Source: Blastocatellia bacterium (GTDB taxonomy: Bacteria; Acidobacteriota; Blastocatellia; Pyrinomonadales; Pyrinomonadaceae). From it: 64,000 bases of DNA. Positions 27,646-35,169 of this stretch are shown one piece after another. The stretch spans positions 62,001 through 126,000 of the forward strand of contig PMSM01000007.1 in NCBI GenBank assembly GCA_003168335.1, given 5' to 3'. The position numbers were made by a program, and so were the translations under genes. The notes beneath the pieces are model-generated. The model was not told the DNA's origin and searched no databases. It saw nothing but the letters and a program-made list of their open reading frames with translations. Within the stretch, counting starts at the first letter, position 1, and every line of letters begins with the position of its first letter.

Positions 27646-29462
27646 AATCCATCGTTCGCCATCTGGTTAGTCACATAGAGGGACAGGTGGTTAGTCACAT
27701 AGAGGGACAGGTCGTCGTTATCGATGCATTTGTTTCCGACCTTCGTCGTATCATAAACAACCAACGCAACAGATGGGTTTTCTTTCTTGTGCTGATTGCC
27801 GTAGCAGCACTGTTTCGCATCGCTGTCGTGCACTGGCTCCCAAACGACGCGCCGGATGATGGACGCGTCTATTCGCAGATTGCCCGCAATGTACTTGAGC
27901 AGCATGTTTATTCTCACGAGACTGAAGCACCTTTCGATCCCTCGCTGATCCGGGTTCCCGGATATCCGCTTTTTCTTGCCGGCATCTATTCGGTTTTTGG
28001 ACACACAAATAACGGCGCGGTGCGCATCGCCGAGGCGTTGACTGACACGGGAAGTTGCGCGCTGGTAGCGCTGCTCGCGTGGCTCTGGCAACCGGACGAA
28101 AGGAGAAAGTTTGCGACTGCGATCGCGGCGCTAGCTGTTGCGGCCGTAAATCCATTCACTACGATTTATGCGGCCACGATTCTCAGCGAAGTGCCGACGA
28201 TGTTTCTGGCGCTGTCGACGTTTGTCGCCGCGACTATGGCTTTCCGCGCCGGCGATCTCAGACGCTCTTTGAAGTGGTGGAGCATCGCCGGCTTACTCGC
28301 TGGATTGGGAGCGATGTTTCGGCCTGACAGTGGGCTCTTTGCGGCGGTAATCGGTTTCGTTTTGTTGATAGCCGCAGCTCTTCGCTTCAGACAACGATGG
28401 CGCCGCTCTCTGCTATCGGCCGCCACGCTTTCTGTCGCTTTCATCCTCGTGTTGGCGCCGTGGACGATTCGCAACTGGCGCGTATTCCATGTATTTCAAC
28501 CCCTGGCGCCGACCCACGCGAATATGCCGGACGAGTTTGTTCCGCTGGGTTATGTCCGTTGGCTGAAAACTTGGATCGACGATCAGCAATACATCGACCC
28601 CTTCTGGTGGGAAGTTGATATTCAGCCGATGTCGGCCGATGACCTGCCCGATAGTGCCTTCGATTCCGACGCTGAGCGCGATCGCGTCACCGAGCTGTTC
28701 GACCGATATAATCACCCATCGCCGGACCGCACTGCGAACCCCGAGGCAACGCCTACACCAGCGCAGGCAAGCGCTACGCCGGCAGCTTCGCCGACGCCAA
28801 CACCTGCGAAGGGAAAACCATCGGTTGCGACTGCCACGCCAACCCCCAGCACACAATCACAAAACGACAATTCAAACACCGCCGACACGGAAGACGCCAG
28901 CGACGAAAATGATCAAAACAACGACAGCAGCGATCAAAGCGACGAGAAAGGCGACAGCGAAGCGGATCAGTCTGAACCATCAAACAAAGAAGCCGGCGGA
29001 CCCGTTAAGATGACGCCGGAGATCGATGCTGCGTTTGGTCAAATCGCCAACGAACGCATCGCGCGGAATCCGCTGCGGTACTATTTATTATTGCCCGCCA
29101 AAAGAGCGCACATCCTCTGGTTCAATACTCACTCGGATTTTTATCCGTTTGAGGGCACCCTGCTTCCGTTGAGCGATTTGGATCACACGACGCATCAGCA
29201 GATCTGGCTCCCGCTGTTTGCAGCGTTGGTGGCGATCTACACGTTGCTGGGCCTGGCCGGGATAGCCTTCTTGTGGATGACGCAGGATTTTTACGCGCGC
29301 ATCTGGGCCTCGCTCGTCGTGCTCATCATCGTTACCCGGCTCGCATTCTTTTCAACGATTGTGAGTCCCGAGCCACGCTACGTGGTGGTGCTGTTTCCTT
29401 TTCTGGCAGTGCTGGGCGGCATAGCCATTGCGCGATTACTGAAGCGCTCGGGGGCCGGCTGA
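27642..29462 (+). CDS. GT-C family membrane glycosyltransferase (PMT/ArnT-like)
   Basis: 606 residues from a GTG overlapping the previous stop by four bases, indicating translational coupling. The first periplasmic loop has the acidic pair in NDAPDDGRVYSQIARN typical of polyprenyl-phosphate-sugar-dependent GT-C enzymes, and RVPGYPLFLAGIYSVFG follows. About ten membrane helices are visible. An insert at roughly 365-455 is a low-complexity Thr/Pro then Asp/Asn/Ser stretch, presumably an extracytoplasmic linker. The N-terminus contains a perfect 24-bp tandem duplication (27665-27712, residues LVSHIEGQ, VVSHIEGQ). It likely acts with the polysaccharide synthase upstream. Confidence 0.82.
   Translation: MKSIVRHLVSHIEGQVVSHIEGQVVVIDAFVSDLRRIINNQRNRWVFFLVLIAVAALFRIAVVHWLPNDAPDDGRVYSQIARNVLEQHVYSHETEAPFDPSLIRVPGYPLFLAGIYSVFGHTNNGAVRIAEALTDTGSCALVALLAWLWQPDERRKFATAIAALAVAAVNPFTTIYAATILSEVPTMFLALSTFVAATMAFRAGDLRRSLKWWSIAGLLAGLGAMFRPDSGLFAAVIGFVLLIAAALRFRQRWRRSLLSAATLSVAFILVLAPWTIRNWRVFHVFQPLAPTHANMPDEFVPLGYVRWLKTWIDDQQYIDPFWWEVDIQPMSADDLPDSAFDSDAERDRVTELFDRYNHPSPDRTANPEATPTPAQASATPAASPTPTPAKGKPSVATATPTPSTQSQNDNSNTADTEDASDENDQNNDSSDQSDEKGDSEADQSEPSNKEAGGPVKMTPEIDAAFGQIANERIARNPLRYYLLLPAKRAHILWFNTHSDFYPFEGTLLPLSDLDHTTHQQIWLPLFAALVAIYTLLGLAGIAFLWMTQDFYARIWASLVVLIIVTRLAFFSTIVSPEPRYVVVLFPFLAVLGGIAIARLLKRSGAG
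27665..27712 (+). repeat. Perfect 24-bp tandem duplication
   Basis: GGTTAGTCACATAGAGGG followed by ACAGGT occurs twice head to tail without a mismatch, in frame within the N-terminal codons of the glycosyltransferase. Confidence 0.95.
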
Positions 29463-29466
29463 GAGA

Positions 29467-31176
29467 TTAAACCAGACTCTTGCGGCGAGAAGTCCTGAAT
29501 CCAAAGCTGACGAATAATACTAAACCGGCAACAAACAGCGCTGAGACTAAAGCACCCACCGCGCGGTCGCGCGTGCGCCGAAAAGTTATTTCGATGTGAT
29601 GAGAGCCGGCTGCTAAAGGCAGAAGAATTTGACCCGTCTTTGGCGCCGTCGCCGCGGCGACAGTGTTGCCGTCTATGCGAATGTCCCAGGCAGGATAATT
29701 GAAGAGCCTGAGCCCGAGCGTTACAGCATCCTCACTGGTGGCGTCAAACACTTTAGTCTCCGGAGACCACTGCTGAATACTCACGGCCCCGTCTTCCGGA
29801 TCGAATTCGCCGACATCACCGTCTTCCGGATCGAATTCGCCGACCAGCGGACTTTCGTCATCCAACTCATCGATGTTTGCGTTAATTGGCTGAAAGCCTT
29901 CGATGCCTTCATAGCCCCGGCCTGCCCGCACGTCCTCAACTAACGCGGGCACATCTTCGTTGTCCCATCCCGTGTCTCCGGCGATCACGGCGCCGGTCGC
30001 CCACATTGCGCAGGCCAATGTTAACCACGCCCACCTGCGGGTTGGCGATCTCGCGGCGGCGACAAAGAATGCAAATATCAGGTTGAGCACCAACAGCCAT
30101 CGCCAGGGAAATTGCAGGAACTTCAGCTCCGGCAGATGCCTCCACAAGAAAGCGCTCGGTGGCAGCATCAGGAAAACGGCGGCTACTGCGAGAGTGAGAA
30201 ACAACCACCAGACGTGCGGCAAGTCGCGGCGGTGCTTGAAAGAAGCTGCAACGCCGAGCACCGTAAAAAGGATCACGCCCACTGCGAGCGTCGAAAGTTT
30301 CCAGTTGAAGTGAATAAAATCCGGATCGTTTATCCGCGTGAACAGGAAGTTGCGCTGGGGATCGTAGGTCGTGGCCACTGTCCTGGAGATTTGTACCCAA
30401 CGTTGTTCCCACCAGGCGGGCACCAGATAAAATGCGGCCAGCCCAAATCCCGCAAACATTCCCAGACCGCCAAGCAGGAGTGGCCGTACGCTGCGGCCAC
30501 GGACACACGCCGCAACAAGTATTAATGCGAGTGAGTAAGTGGCTATCACTCCGGCCGGCGCGTTTGATAACCAGATACCCGCGAAGGCAATAGCGAGGAG
30601 AGGCAAGCGCCGCCATTCACCGCGAATCAAGCCCAGCGCTCCCCAAAGCATGAGCGGGAAGAACGCACTGGCCAGCAGCTCAGCAAAATCGCTGCGGTAG
30701 TAAACGATCGCCAGGTGATAAGGATTTGCGGCAAAGAAGACCGCCGCGGCCACGGCCGGCGTCGGCGCGAGCCATTCGCGCGCCAGCTTCCACATCGACA
30801 GGCCGGCCGCAATAATTGTGAGCCAGACGAAAGCGCCGGGCACCATTCGCCATGGCAGCACGGATCCCAGGGCGCCTCCCAGCATCCAGGAAGCAGGCGG
30901 ATAGAAAATAAATCGGGGCTCGCCATATCCGAAATTGGCCCACTGTGCCCAACGAGGGAAGAAAATTCCCTGGTGCCACTGGCCGGCTGCTTCAATCCAG
31001 GAAGCGACGTGCGGTTGAAAATCATGACCCGAAGCGTTGCCGAGAAAACACATCGGCAAGACGATCGCAGTCGCCACCAGCGTGACAGCATAAAGTGCAA
31101 TCAGCCCACTCCGCGCGGTTTGCCTGGGAGCCGGCGAAGCAGCCTGGATTGTTGATTCTTTCACGCCTACAGTCAT
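29467..31176 (-). CDS. Polytopic membrane protein, PTPS-related/GT-C-like
   Basis: 569 residues from ATG 31176; a TTG at 31206 would add ten residues. About 11 membrane helices are present. The first loop contains NASGHDFQPHVASWIEAAGQ and FPRWAQWANFGYGEPRFIFY, then PPASWML, features of the 6-pyruvoyl-tetrahydropterin synthase-related membrane family, which has a GT-C-like design. The C-terminal about 120 residues form a soluble beta domain with an acidic 10-residue tandem duplication. Function unknown; a lipid-linked sugar substrate is inference. It converges on the glycosyltransferase with a 4-bp gap and follows a SnoaL-like gene. Confidence 0.7.
   Translation of the reverse strand: MTVGVKESTIQAASPAPRQTARSGLIALYAVTLVATAIVLPMCFLGNASGHDFQPHVASWIEAAGQWHQGIFFPRWAQWANFGYGEPRFIFYPPASWMLGGALGSVLPWRMVPGAFVWLTIIAAGLSMWKLAREWLAPTPAVAAAVFFAANPYHLAIVYYRSDFAELLASAFFPLMLWGALGLIRGEWRRLPLLAIAFAGIWLSNAPAGVIATYSLALILVAACVRGRSVRPLLLGGLGMFAGFGLAAFYLVPAWWEQRWVQISRTVATTYDPQRNFLFTRINDPDFIHFNWKLSTLAVGVILFTVLGVAASFKHRRDLPHVWWLFLTLAVAAVFLMLPPSAFLWRHLPELKFLQFPWRWLLVLNLIFAFFVAAARSPTRRWAWLTLACAMWATGAVIAGDTGWDNEDVPALVEDVRAGRGYEGIEGFQPINANIDELDDESPLVGEFDPEDGDVGEFDPEDGAVSIQQWSPETKVFDATSEDAVTLGLRLFNYPAWDIRIDGNTVAAATAPKTGQILLPLAAGSHHIEITFRRTRDRAVGALVSALFVAGLVLFVSFGFRTSRRKSLV
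29791..29850 (-). repeat. 30-bp in-frame tandem duplication
   Basis: GTCTTCCGGATCGAATTCGC at 29791 and at 29821 begin two 30-bp units that differ near their ends. They encode GEFDPEDGDV then GEFDPEDGAV in the polytopic membrane protein. Confidence 0.9.
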
Positions 31177-31206
31177 CAGATTTCTTTCGGCGTGCGCGTC
31201 AAACAA

Positions 31207-31851
31207 TCACGGTTTAGAGGGAGCCGTTTGCTCGGATGCCGGGATGCGCGAGGGATCAGGCCTGTCGGGCGACGTGTGCAAATGAATGGCCTTCCAGTCC
31301 TTTCCTACTCTACGGAACACGATGGTCATGCGACCGCTGTCGGTTTCGGGTGCCCCGCGGAAGGTCATTGATTGAGTCCACTGACACGTAATCAACGCCG
31401 CGTCGCGGCCCAGCATGGTGACGCGCAGATCTTTTACGTCAAGCTTGACGTCTTTCATTTCGGGGTAGGACGCTTCGCGGTTTTGCTTTAACTGGTCCCA
31501 TCCTCTGGTTACGGTGCCGTTGTAGTTGAAGAGCACGAGGCGCGCGGTGTTTTGATAGGCGCCGGTCGCCCCCTTCACATCTGCGTGCCGAATGCCGTCG
31601 AGCAGGTTATTGAAAGCTGCCAGCACCGCGCTCGACGGCGCCACCTGGCCGGCGGCCTGGGTACGCTTCTGAGTTGCCGGTGAAGCTTCGGTGTCGGTGG
31701 ACTTCGTCGCCGTCTTAGGCGTCGGAGAGGGCTTCGGCGCCACGGTGCGCGTGCGCGTCGACTGGGTCGTTGACGAATTTGTGTTCTGCGCCCACGCCAG
31801 AGTGGCGCAGGCGAGCACGACTGAAACAATCACGAAAAATCTTTTCACCAT
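31207..31851 (-). CDS. Exported SnoaL/DUF4440-like protein with Ser/Thr linker
   Basis: 214 residues from ATG 31851 with GAGGAG at ideal spacing; the longer frame to 31875 runs into a repeat and is rejected. A signal peptide (MVKRFFVIVSVVLACATLAWA) precedes a linker of about 50 residues rich in Thr, Ser, Lys and Pro. The NTF2-like domain spans about 85-205: VLAAFNNLLDGIRHADVKGA, LVLFNYNGTVTRGWDQLK, VTMLGRDAALITCQWTQSM and FRRVGKDWKAIHLHTS. It is a relative of the 19861-20331 protein. Located upstream of the PTPS-related gene with only 30 bp between, so probably one transcript. Confidence 0.8.
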   Translation of the reverse strand: MVKRFFVIVSVVLACATLAWAQNTNSSTTQSTRTRTVAPKPSPTPKTATKSTDTEASPATQKRTQAAGQVAPSSAVLAAFNNLLDGIRHADVKGATGAYQNTARLVLFNYNGTVTRGWDQLKQNREASYPEMKDVKLDVKDLRVTMLGRDAALITCQWTQSMTFRGAPETDSGRMTIVFRRVGKDWKAIHLHTSPDRPDPSRIPASEQTAPSKP

Positions 31852-31867
31852 AGTTAGCTCCTCAAGA

Positions 31868-31970
31868 TTAGCCACAGAGGCAGAGAGACGCAGAGACTAA
31901 GTGAAAGCAAAAAAAGGTGGTAACTCTCTCCTTAATGAGTTTTCTCAGTGCCTCTGTGTCTCTGTGGCGA
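31868..31970. repeat. CACAGAG-type inverted repeat between gltX and the SnoaL-like gene
   Basis: The left arm at 31868-31900 (GCCACAGAGGCAGAGAGACG) and the right arm at 31942-31970 (GCCTCTGTGTCTCTGTGGCG) are inverted copies with units of about 8 bp (CACAGAGG/CACAGAGA). The end of the repeat touches the gltX stop at 31975. Confidence 0.75.
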
Positions 31971-31974
31971 TCCC

Positions 31975-33480
31975 TCAACTAAATTCGTGCCACGGGCGCT
32001 GGCTGCGCAGACGCATCGCCGAACGCTCGCGGCCGATTATCTCAAAGACCTCAAACATTGACGGTCCCACTGCCTGTCCGGTCAACATGGTGCGCGAAGC
32101 ATTGATCAAAAGTCCAGCTTTCACCCCCGCTTCATCGGTGAAGGCCCTGAGCGCGGCTTCCGCTTGCGCAGCGCTAAATGGCTCGACGGTCTCCAGACGA
32201 TCAGCCAGCAGGGGCAGAAGTTCGTTCAGCTTTGGTTCCTTCAGAATGTTCTTGCGGACGGCCGCGTCGTCAAAATCGAAATCTTCCGAAAAGTAAGCGC
32301 GGCCCTGCGACGAAAAATCCTTCAGAGTGAAAAAGCGCTGCCGGATCAGATCGACGGCCGTCTCGATCCACGCGCTTTCATCCTCGTCGTATTCTTCGCG
32401 CCAGAGCTTCTCAGCTCGCAGCTCGGTCTTTACCATCGGCAACAACTCAGCGAGCGGCATCGTGCGGATGTACTCAGCATTCATCCATAACGCCTTGTCG
32501 TCGGTCCAATGGCGCGGATCACTCTCCTGGAAGTTAAAGATGGCCGGGGCACGATGGATTTGATCCAGCGAAAACTGCTGTACTAACTCTGCCACGGTCA
32601 GAATTTCTTTTCCCCCTGGTGGAGGAGTCCAGCCGAGTAGCGCCAGAAAATTTCGAAATGCCGCGGGTACAAATCCGCGATCGCGGTAAGTAGTTAACGA
32701 GACGACTTCGCCATGTTTGCGCTTGGAAAGCTTGGCTTTGTTTGGTGCGAGAATCAGCGGCAGGTGCGCGAATTGTGGCACCTCCTTGCCGAAGGCTTGA
32801 TACAGCAGAATCTGTTTGTGCGTATTCGTCAGGTGATCCTGACCGCGAATGACGTGTGTGATGCCCATCTCGATGTCATCGAGGACAACGGACAGGTTGT
32901 ACAGCGGGTGCCCGTCTGATCGCAACAGCACCAGGTCTTCAATCTCGGAAAAGGCACGCTCCTGATCGCCGTAAACGATGTCGGCGAAGCGCGACACACC
33001 TTCGCGCGCAACTTTCAAACGGATGGCAAAGGGTTCACCGGCGGCCGCCCGTCGTTCGGATTCTTCCCCTGCCAGGTCGCGATATTGATTGCTGCGATGA
33101 TCGATGCCCTCGGCGGCATGCGCGCGCGCGCGGTCGACGATGCCCTGCTTGACCGATTTGTCTTCGCGTTGTTCTTTCGGGGTAAAGTCGCGATAGGCTT
33201 TGCCTTCTGCCACCAACTTGCGCGCCGCCGAGCGATGCTTTTCAGCATTGTCAGACTGAAAGACAATATCTTCGTCATAGACGAGTCCCAGCCATTCCAG
33301 CCCTTCGATGATCGAGCGCGTTGATTCGTCAGTCGAGCGCTGCAGATCGGTGTCTTCGATGCGCAGCAGGAACTTGCCGCCCATCTGGTGCGCGAACAGC
33401 CAGTTAAAAAGCGCCGAGCGCGCCGCGCCTATGTGCAGATAACCGGTGGGTGATGGAGCAAAGCGAACGCGAACAGTCAT
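31975..33480 (-). CDS. gltX: Glutamyl-tRNA synthetase
   Basis: 501 residues from ATG 33480 (MTVRVRFAPSPTGYLHIG). Class I signatures are present: the HIGH-type LHIGAARSALFNW, and the KMSKS-type KLSKRKHGE. GltX charges tRNA-Glu, or both tRNA-Glu and tRNA-Gln. Longer starts at 33495 and 33531 would add residues encoded by the heptamer repeat upstream, so I use 33480, though none has a clear ribosome binding site. The tRNA-Ser gene lies just upstream on the same strand. Confidence 0.96.
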   Translation of the reverse strand: MTVRVRFAPSPTGYLHIGAARSALFNWLFAHQMGGKFLLRIEDTDLQRSTDESTRSIIEGLEWLGLVYDEDIVFQSDNAEKHRSAARKLVAEGKAYRDFTPKEQREDKSVKQGIVDRARAHAAEGIDHRSNQYRDLAGEESERRAAAGEPFAIRLKVAREGVSRFADIVYGDQERAFSEIEDLVLLRSDGHPLYNLSVVLDDIEMGITHVIRGQDHLTNTHKQILLYQAFGKEVPQFAHLPLILAPNKAKLSKRKHGEVVSLTTYRDRGFVPAAFRNFLALLGWTPPPGGKEILTVAELVQQFSLDQIHRAPAIFNFQESDPRHWTDDKALWMNAEYIRTMPLAELLPMVKTELRAEKLWREEYDEDESAWIETAVDLIRQRFFTLKDFSSQGRAYFSEDFDFDDAAVRKNILKEPKLNELLPLLADRLETVEPFSAAQAEAALRAFTDEAGVKAGLLINASRTMLTGQAVGPSMFEVFEIIGRERSAMRLRSQRPWHEFS

Positions 33481-33486
33481 AGAATT

Positions 33487-33584
33487 AGAGGTCATAGTGA
33501 TAGAGGTCAGAGGCCAGGAGTCAGAGGTCAATAGGAAAGGAGTTGAACGCCTTTACTGACCGCTGATCTCTGACCGCTGACCTC
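33487..33584. repeat. Heptamer inverted repeat (AGAGGTC type) between tRNA-Ser and gltX
   Basis: The left arm (33487-33532) is a 7-bp series AGAGGTC, AGAGGCC with a partly decayed start. The right arm (33555-33584) inverts to GAGGTCA, GCGGTCA and so on. The right arm ends nine bases before the tRNA 3' end. Confidence 0.8.
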
Positions 33585-33592
33585 ACGATTTC

Positions 33593-33683
33593 TGGCGGAG
33601 ATGACAGGATTCGAACCTGTGAAGGGCTTTTGACCCTTAACGGTTTAGCAAACCGCCGCCTTCAGCCACTCGGCCACATCTCC
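33593..33683 (-). tRNA. tRNA-Ser (GCT)
   Basis: Class II tRNA of 91 nt with encoded CCA (33593-33595 complement). The acceptor GGAGATG pairs with CATCTCC. The anticodon loop on the minus strand is GGTTTGCTAAACC, giving GCT, which reads AGC/AGT codons. The variable arm is long (AAGGGTCAAAAGCCCTT) and the T loop is GGTTCGAATCC. It is upstream of gltX with a repeat between them. Confidence 0.97.
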
Positions 33684-33764
33684 GCGGCTGTGTCGAGAAG
33701 TTATTCTAAGCGCGGTGTGGGCAAAGTCAAGGCTGGCCCTCGACGTCAAATCAAATTTGCGCTA

Positions 33765-34157
33765 CTACGCTGCCAAATCCAATGGTCGTGGCGCGCGCCG
33801 CAGTTGCACGGGAAGAGTGGCCGCACAACAAACCTGCAAGAGCTTCGCGCGATCCCGCTGAAACTCCGGATGCTCTGCCAGCGAGGCGCGGACTTCGCGA
33901 AAGATGCGCGCCGCGTGTTTGTCAGGTGGTTCAGCGAGACGGTAGTGCATCCACTTGCCTTCGCGCCGGGCGTTGACGATGCCGGCACGGCGTAAGTAAG
34001 CCAGATGCCGCGAGATCTTTGGTTGGCTGATTTTCAGAATTGCGACGAAGAAGCAGACGCAAACCTCGGAATCACCAATCAGGCCGATCAGCCGCAGCCG
34101 GGTACGATCGGCCAGAGCTTTGAAAAGAAATTCGACGTTGTAGTTCTTTTTCACCAT
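33765..34157 (-). CDS. ArsR/SmtB-family metalloregulator
   Basis: 130 residues. The winged helix begins LFKALADRTRLRLIGLIGDS; the recognition helix is ISQPKISRHLAYLRRAGIV. The metal motif EVCVC (C33, C35) matches the arsenite site of ArsR-type repressors at the start of the recognition helix; further cysteines lie at VCCAAT near the C-terminus. As a rule it would release DNA on binding As(III), Sb(III) or a similar ion. No efflux pump or arsenate reductase is adjacent, so its targets are elsewhere or it controls the divergent small ORF. Confidence 0.85.
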   Translation of the reverse strand: MVKKNYNVEFLFKALADRTRLRLIGLIGDSEVCVCFFVAILKISQPKISRHLAYLRRAGIVNARREGKWMHYRLAEPPDKHAARIFREVRASLAEHPEFQRDRAKLLQVCCAATLPVQLRRAPRPLDLAA

Positions 34158-34233
34158 GGTTAATCAATTCCAATTCGAGCTGTAGCTTGCCCTCGTATGC
34201 GCTAAGGCGTATGTGAGCTTAGGGAGGTTTCAA

Positions 34234-34482
34234 ATGGAAAGCAAGCCGAAAACCAAATCACGTGCTCAGAAGCCGAAAAAGCGGCGCCGCCGAATTGGCG
34301 ACACCGCTTCATGGCTGCTCAGACTTACCGTGATAAATCGGACTATGGGTTCGATGGTTTTTGCGGCGGTGGATTACCCTGTCCGGGTCGACCGGAAAAT
34401 CCACGAGGGCCGCCGCCGCGTTCATGTTTGGCCCGTTGGTCTTTCATCAACTGCTCCGCCTTTGCTTTCTGCTCGGGCGTAA
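34234..34482 (+). CDS. Possible small basic protein divergent from arsR
   Basis: An ATG at 34234 follows AGGGAGG at 34221-34227 and opens with an extremely Lys/Arg-rich segment (MESKPKTKSRAQKPKKRRRR). The frame runs 82 codons, but from 34343 it overlaps the Spy-like gene on the other strand, and the second half has no protein-like features. It may be real only for its first about 35 codons, or it may be spurious. It lacks any family match I know. Confidence 0.3.
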   Translation: MESKPKTKSRAQKPKKRRRRIGDTASWLLRLTVINRTMGSMVFAAVDYPVRVDRKIHEGRRRVHVWPVGLSSTAPPLLSARA

Positions 34483-34894
34483 GCACCGCGGCTATCTTTG
34501 TTTCCGTGTCCTTCATCGAGGCGAACATCTGCTCGCGAAGTGTTTTGGCCCGCGCCTGCTCTTCCGGGGTAAGCGTGCCCTGGCGTCTTTTCTCACCAAG
34601 TTGTTGCATCTCTTCGCGGACAGCTTTATTGCCGGCGAAGGTCTGCTCGACGATGGCGCGAACCTGGTGCTTCTGATCGTCGGTAAGATTGAGTTCGCGC
34701 AGTACACCGGGGCCAAAGCCGCCGCCTGGTCCGGGTCCGCGACGGAAGCCGCGACCTTCTCCGCGTCCCATTTGTCCCGGCCCCTGAGTTCCCGGACCGG
34801 GGTCTTGAGTCGCAGGCTGTTGGGCCTGGACTACGGCGCTGGTCAACAATCCGAGCATCAAACCGGCCATTGTAAGTTTCGTGCGTAAAAACAT
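34343..34894 (-). CDS. Spy/CpxP-family periplasmic protein
   Basis: 183 residues with a signal peptide (AGLMLGLLTSAVVQA). A Gly/Pro/Arg-rich linker precedes a helical domain from about 65 with the LTxxQ pattern twice: LNLTDDQKHQVRAIVEQTF and AVLTPEQKAKAEQL. The family comprises chaperone-like or metal-binding hooked hairpins (Spy, CpxP, ZraP, CnrX). The C-terminus is again Gly/Pro-rich. It stands alone, unlike the two Spy-like genes in sigma modules at 47991 and 62359. Position next to ArsR suggests metal stress, as inference. Confidence 0.8.
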   Translation of the reverse strand: MFLRTKLTMAGLMLGLLTSAVVQAQQPATQDPGPGTQGPGQMGRGEGRGFRRGPGPGGGFGPGVLRELNLTDDQKHQVRAIVEQTFAGNKAVREEMQQLGEKRRQGTLTPEEQARAKTLREQMFASMKDTETKIAAVLTPEQKAKAEQLMKDQRAKHERGGGPRGFSGRPGQGNPPPQKPSNP

Positions 34895-35169
34895 TTTTTC
34901 AGCTACTCCTTTGGCTGCAAACTTTGATTTATAGTATTGGGGAAGTTATTAAGGCCCCTTCATATGTGAGGTCTTAGACGCTTGAACAGGCGCAATGGTC
35001 TAAAGAAGTTCTTGACTAGCAGTGTGTTTCCGGGATACAAACTACTTTGTCCGGCAAAGCTATGGCCCGAGATCGGTTGCGGGCAGGGCGGCGCCAGGCG
35101 CCAGGCCGTAAGAAATGAATCTTTTATGAGATAGCAAAAGCCCGCGTCAGGGTTTACAATTCCGCCCGC

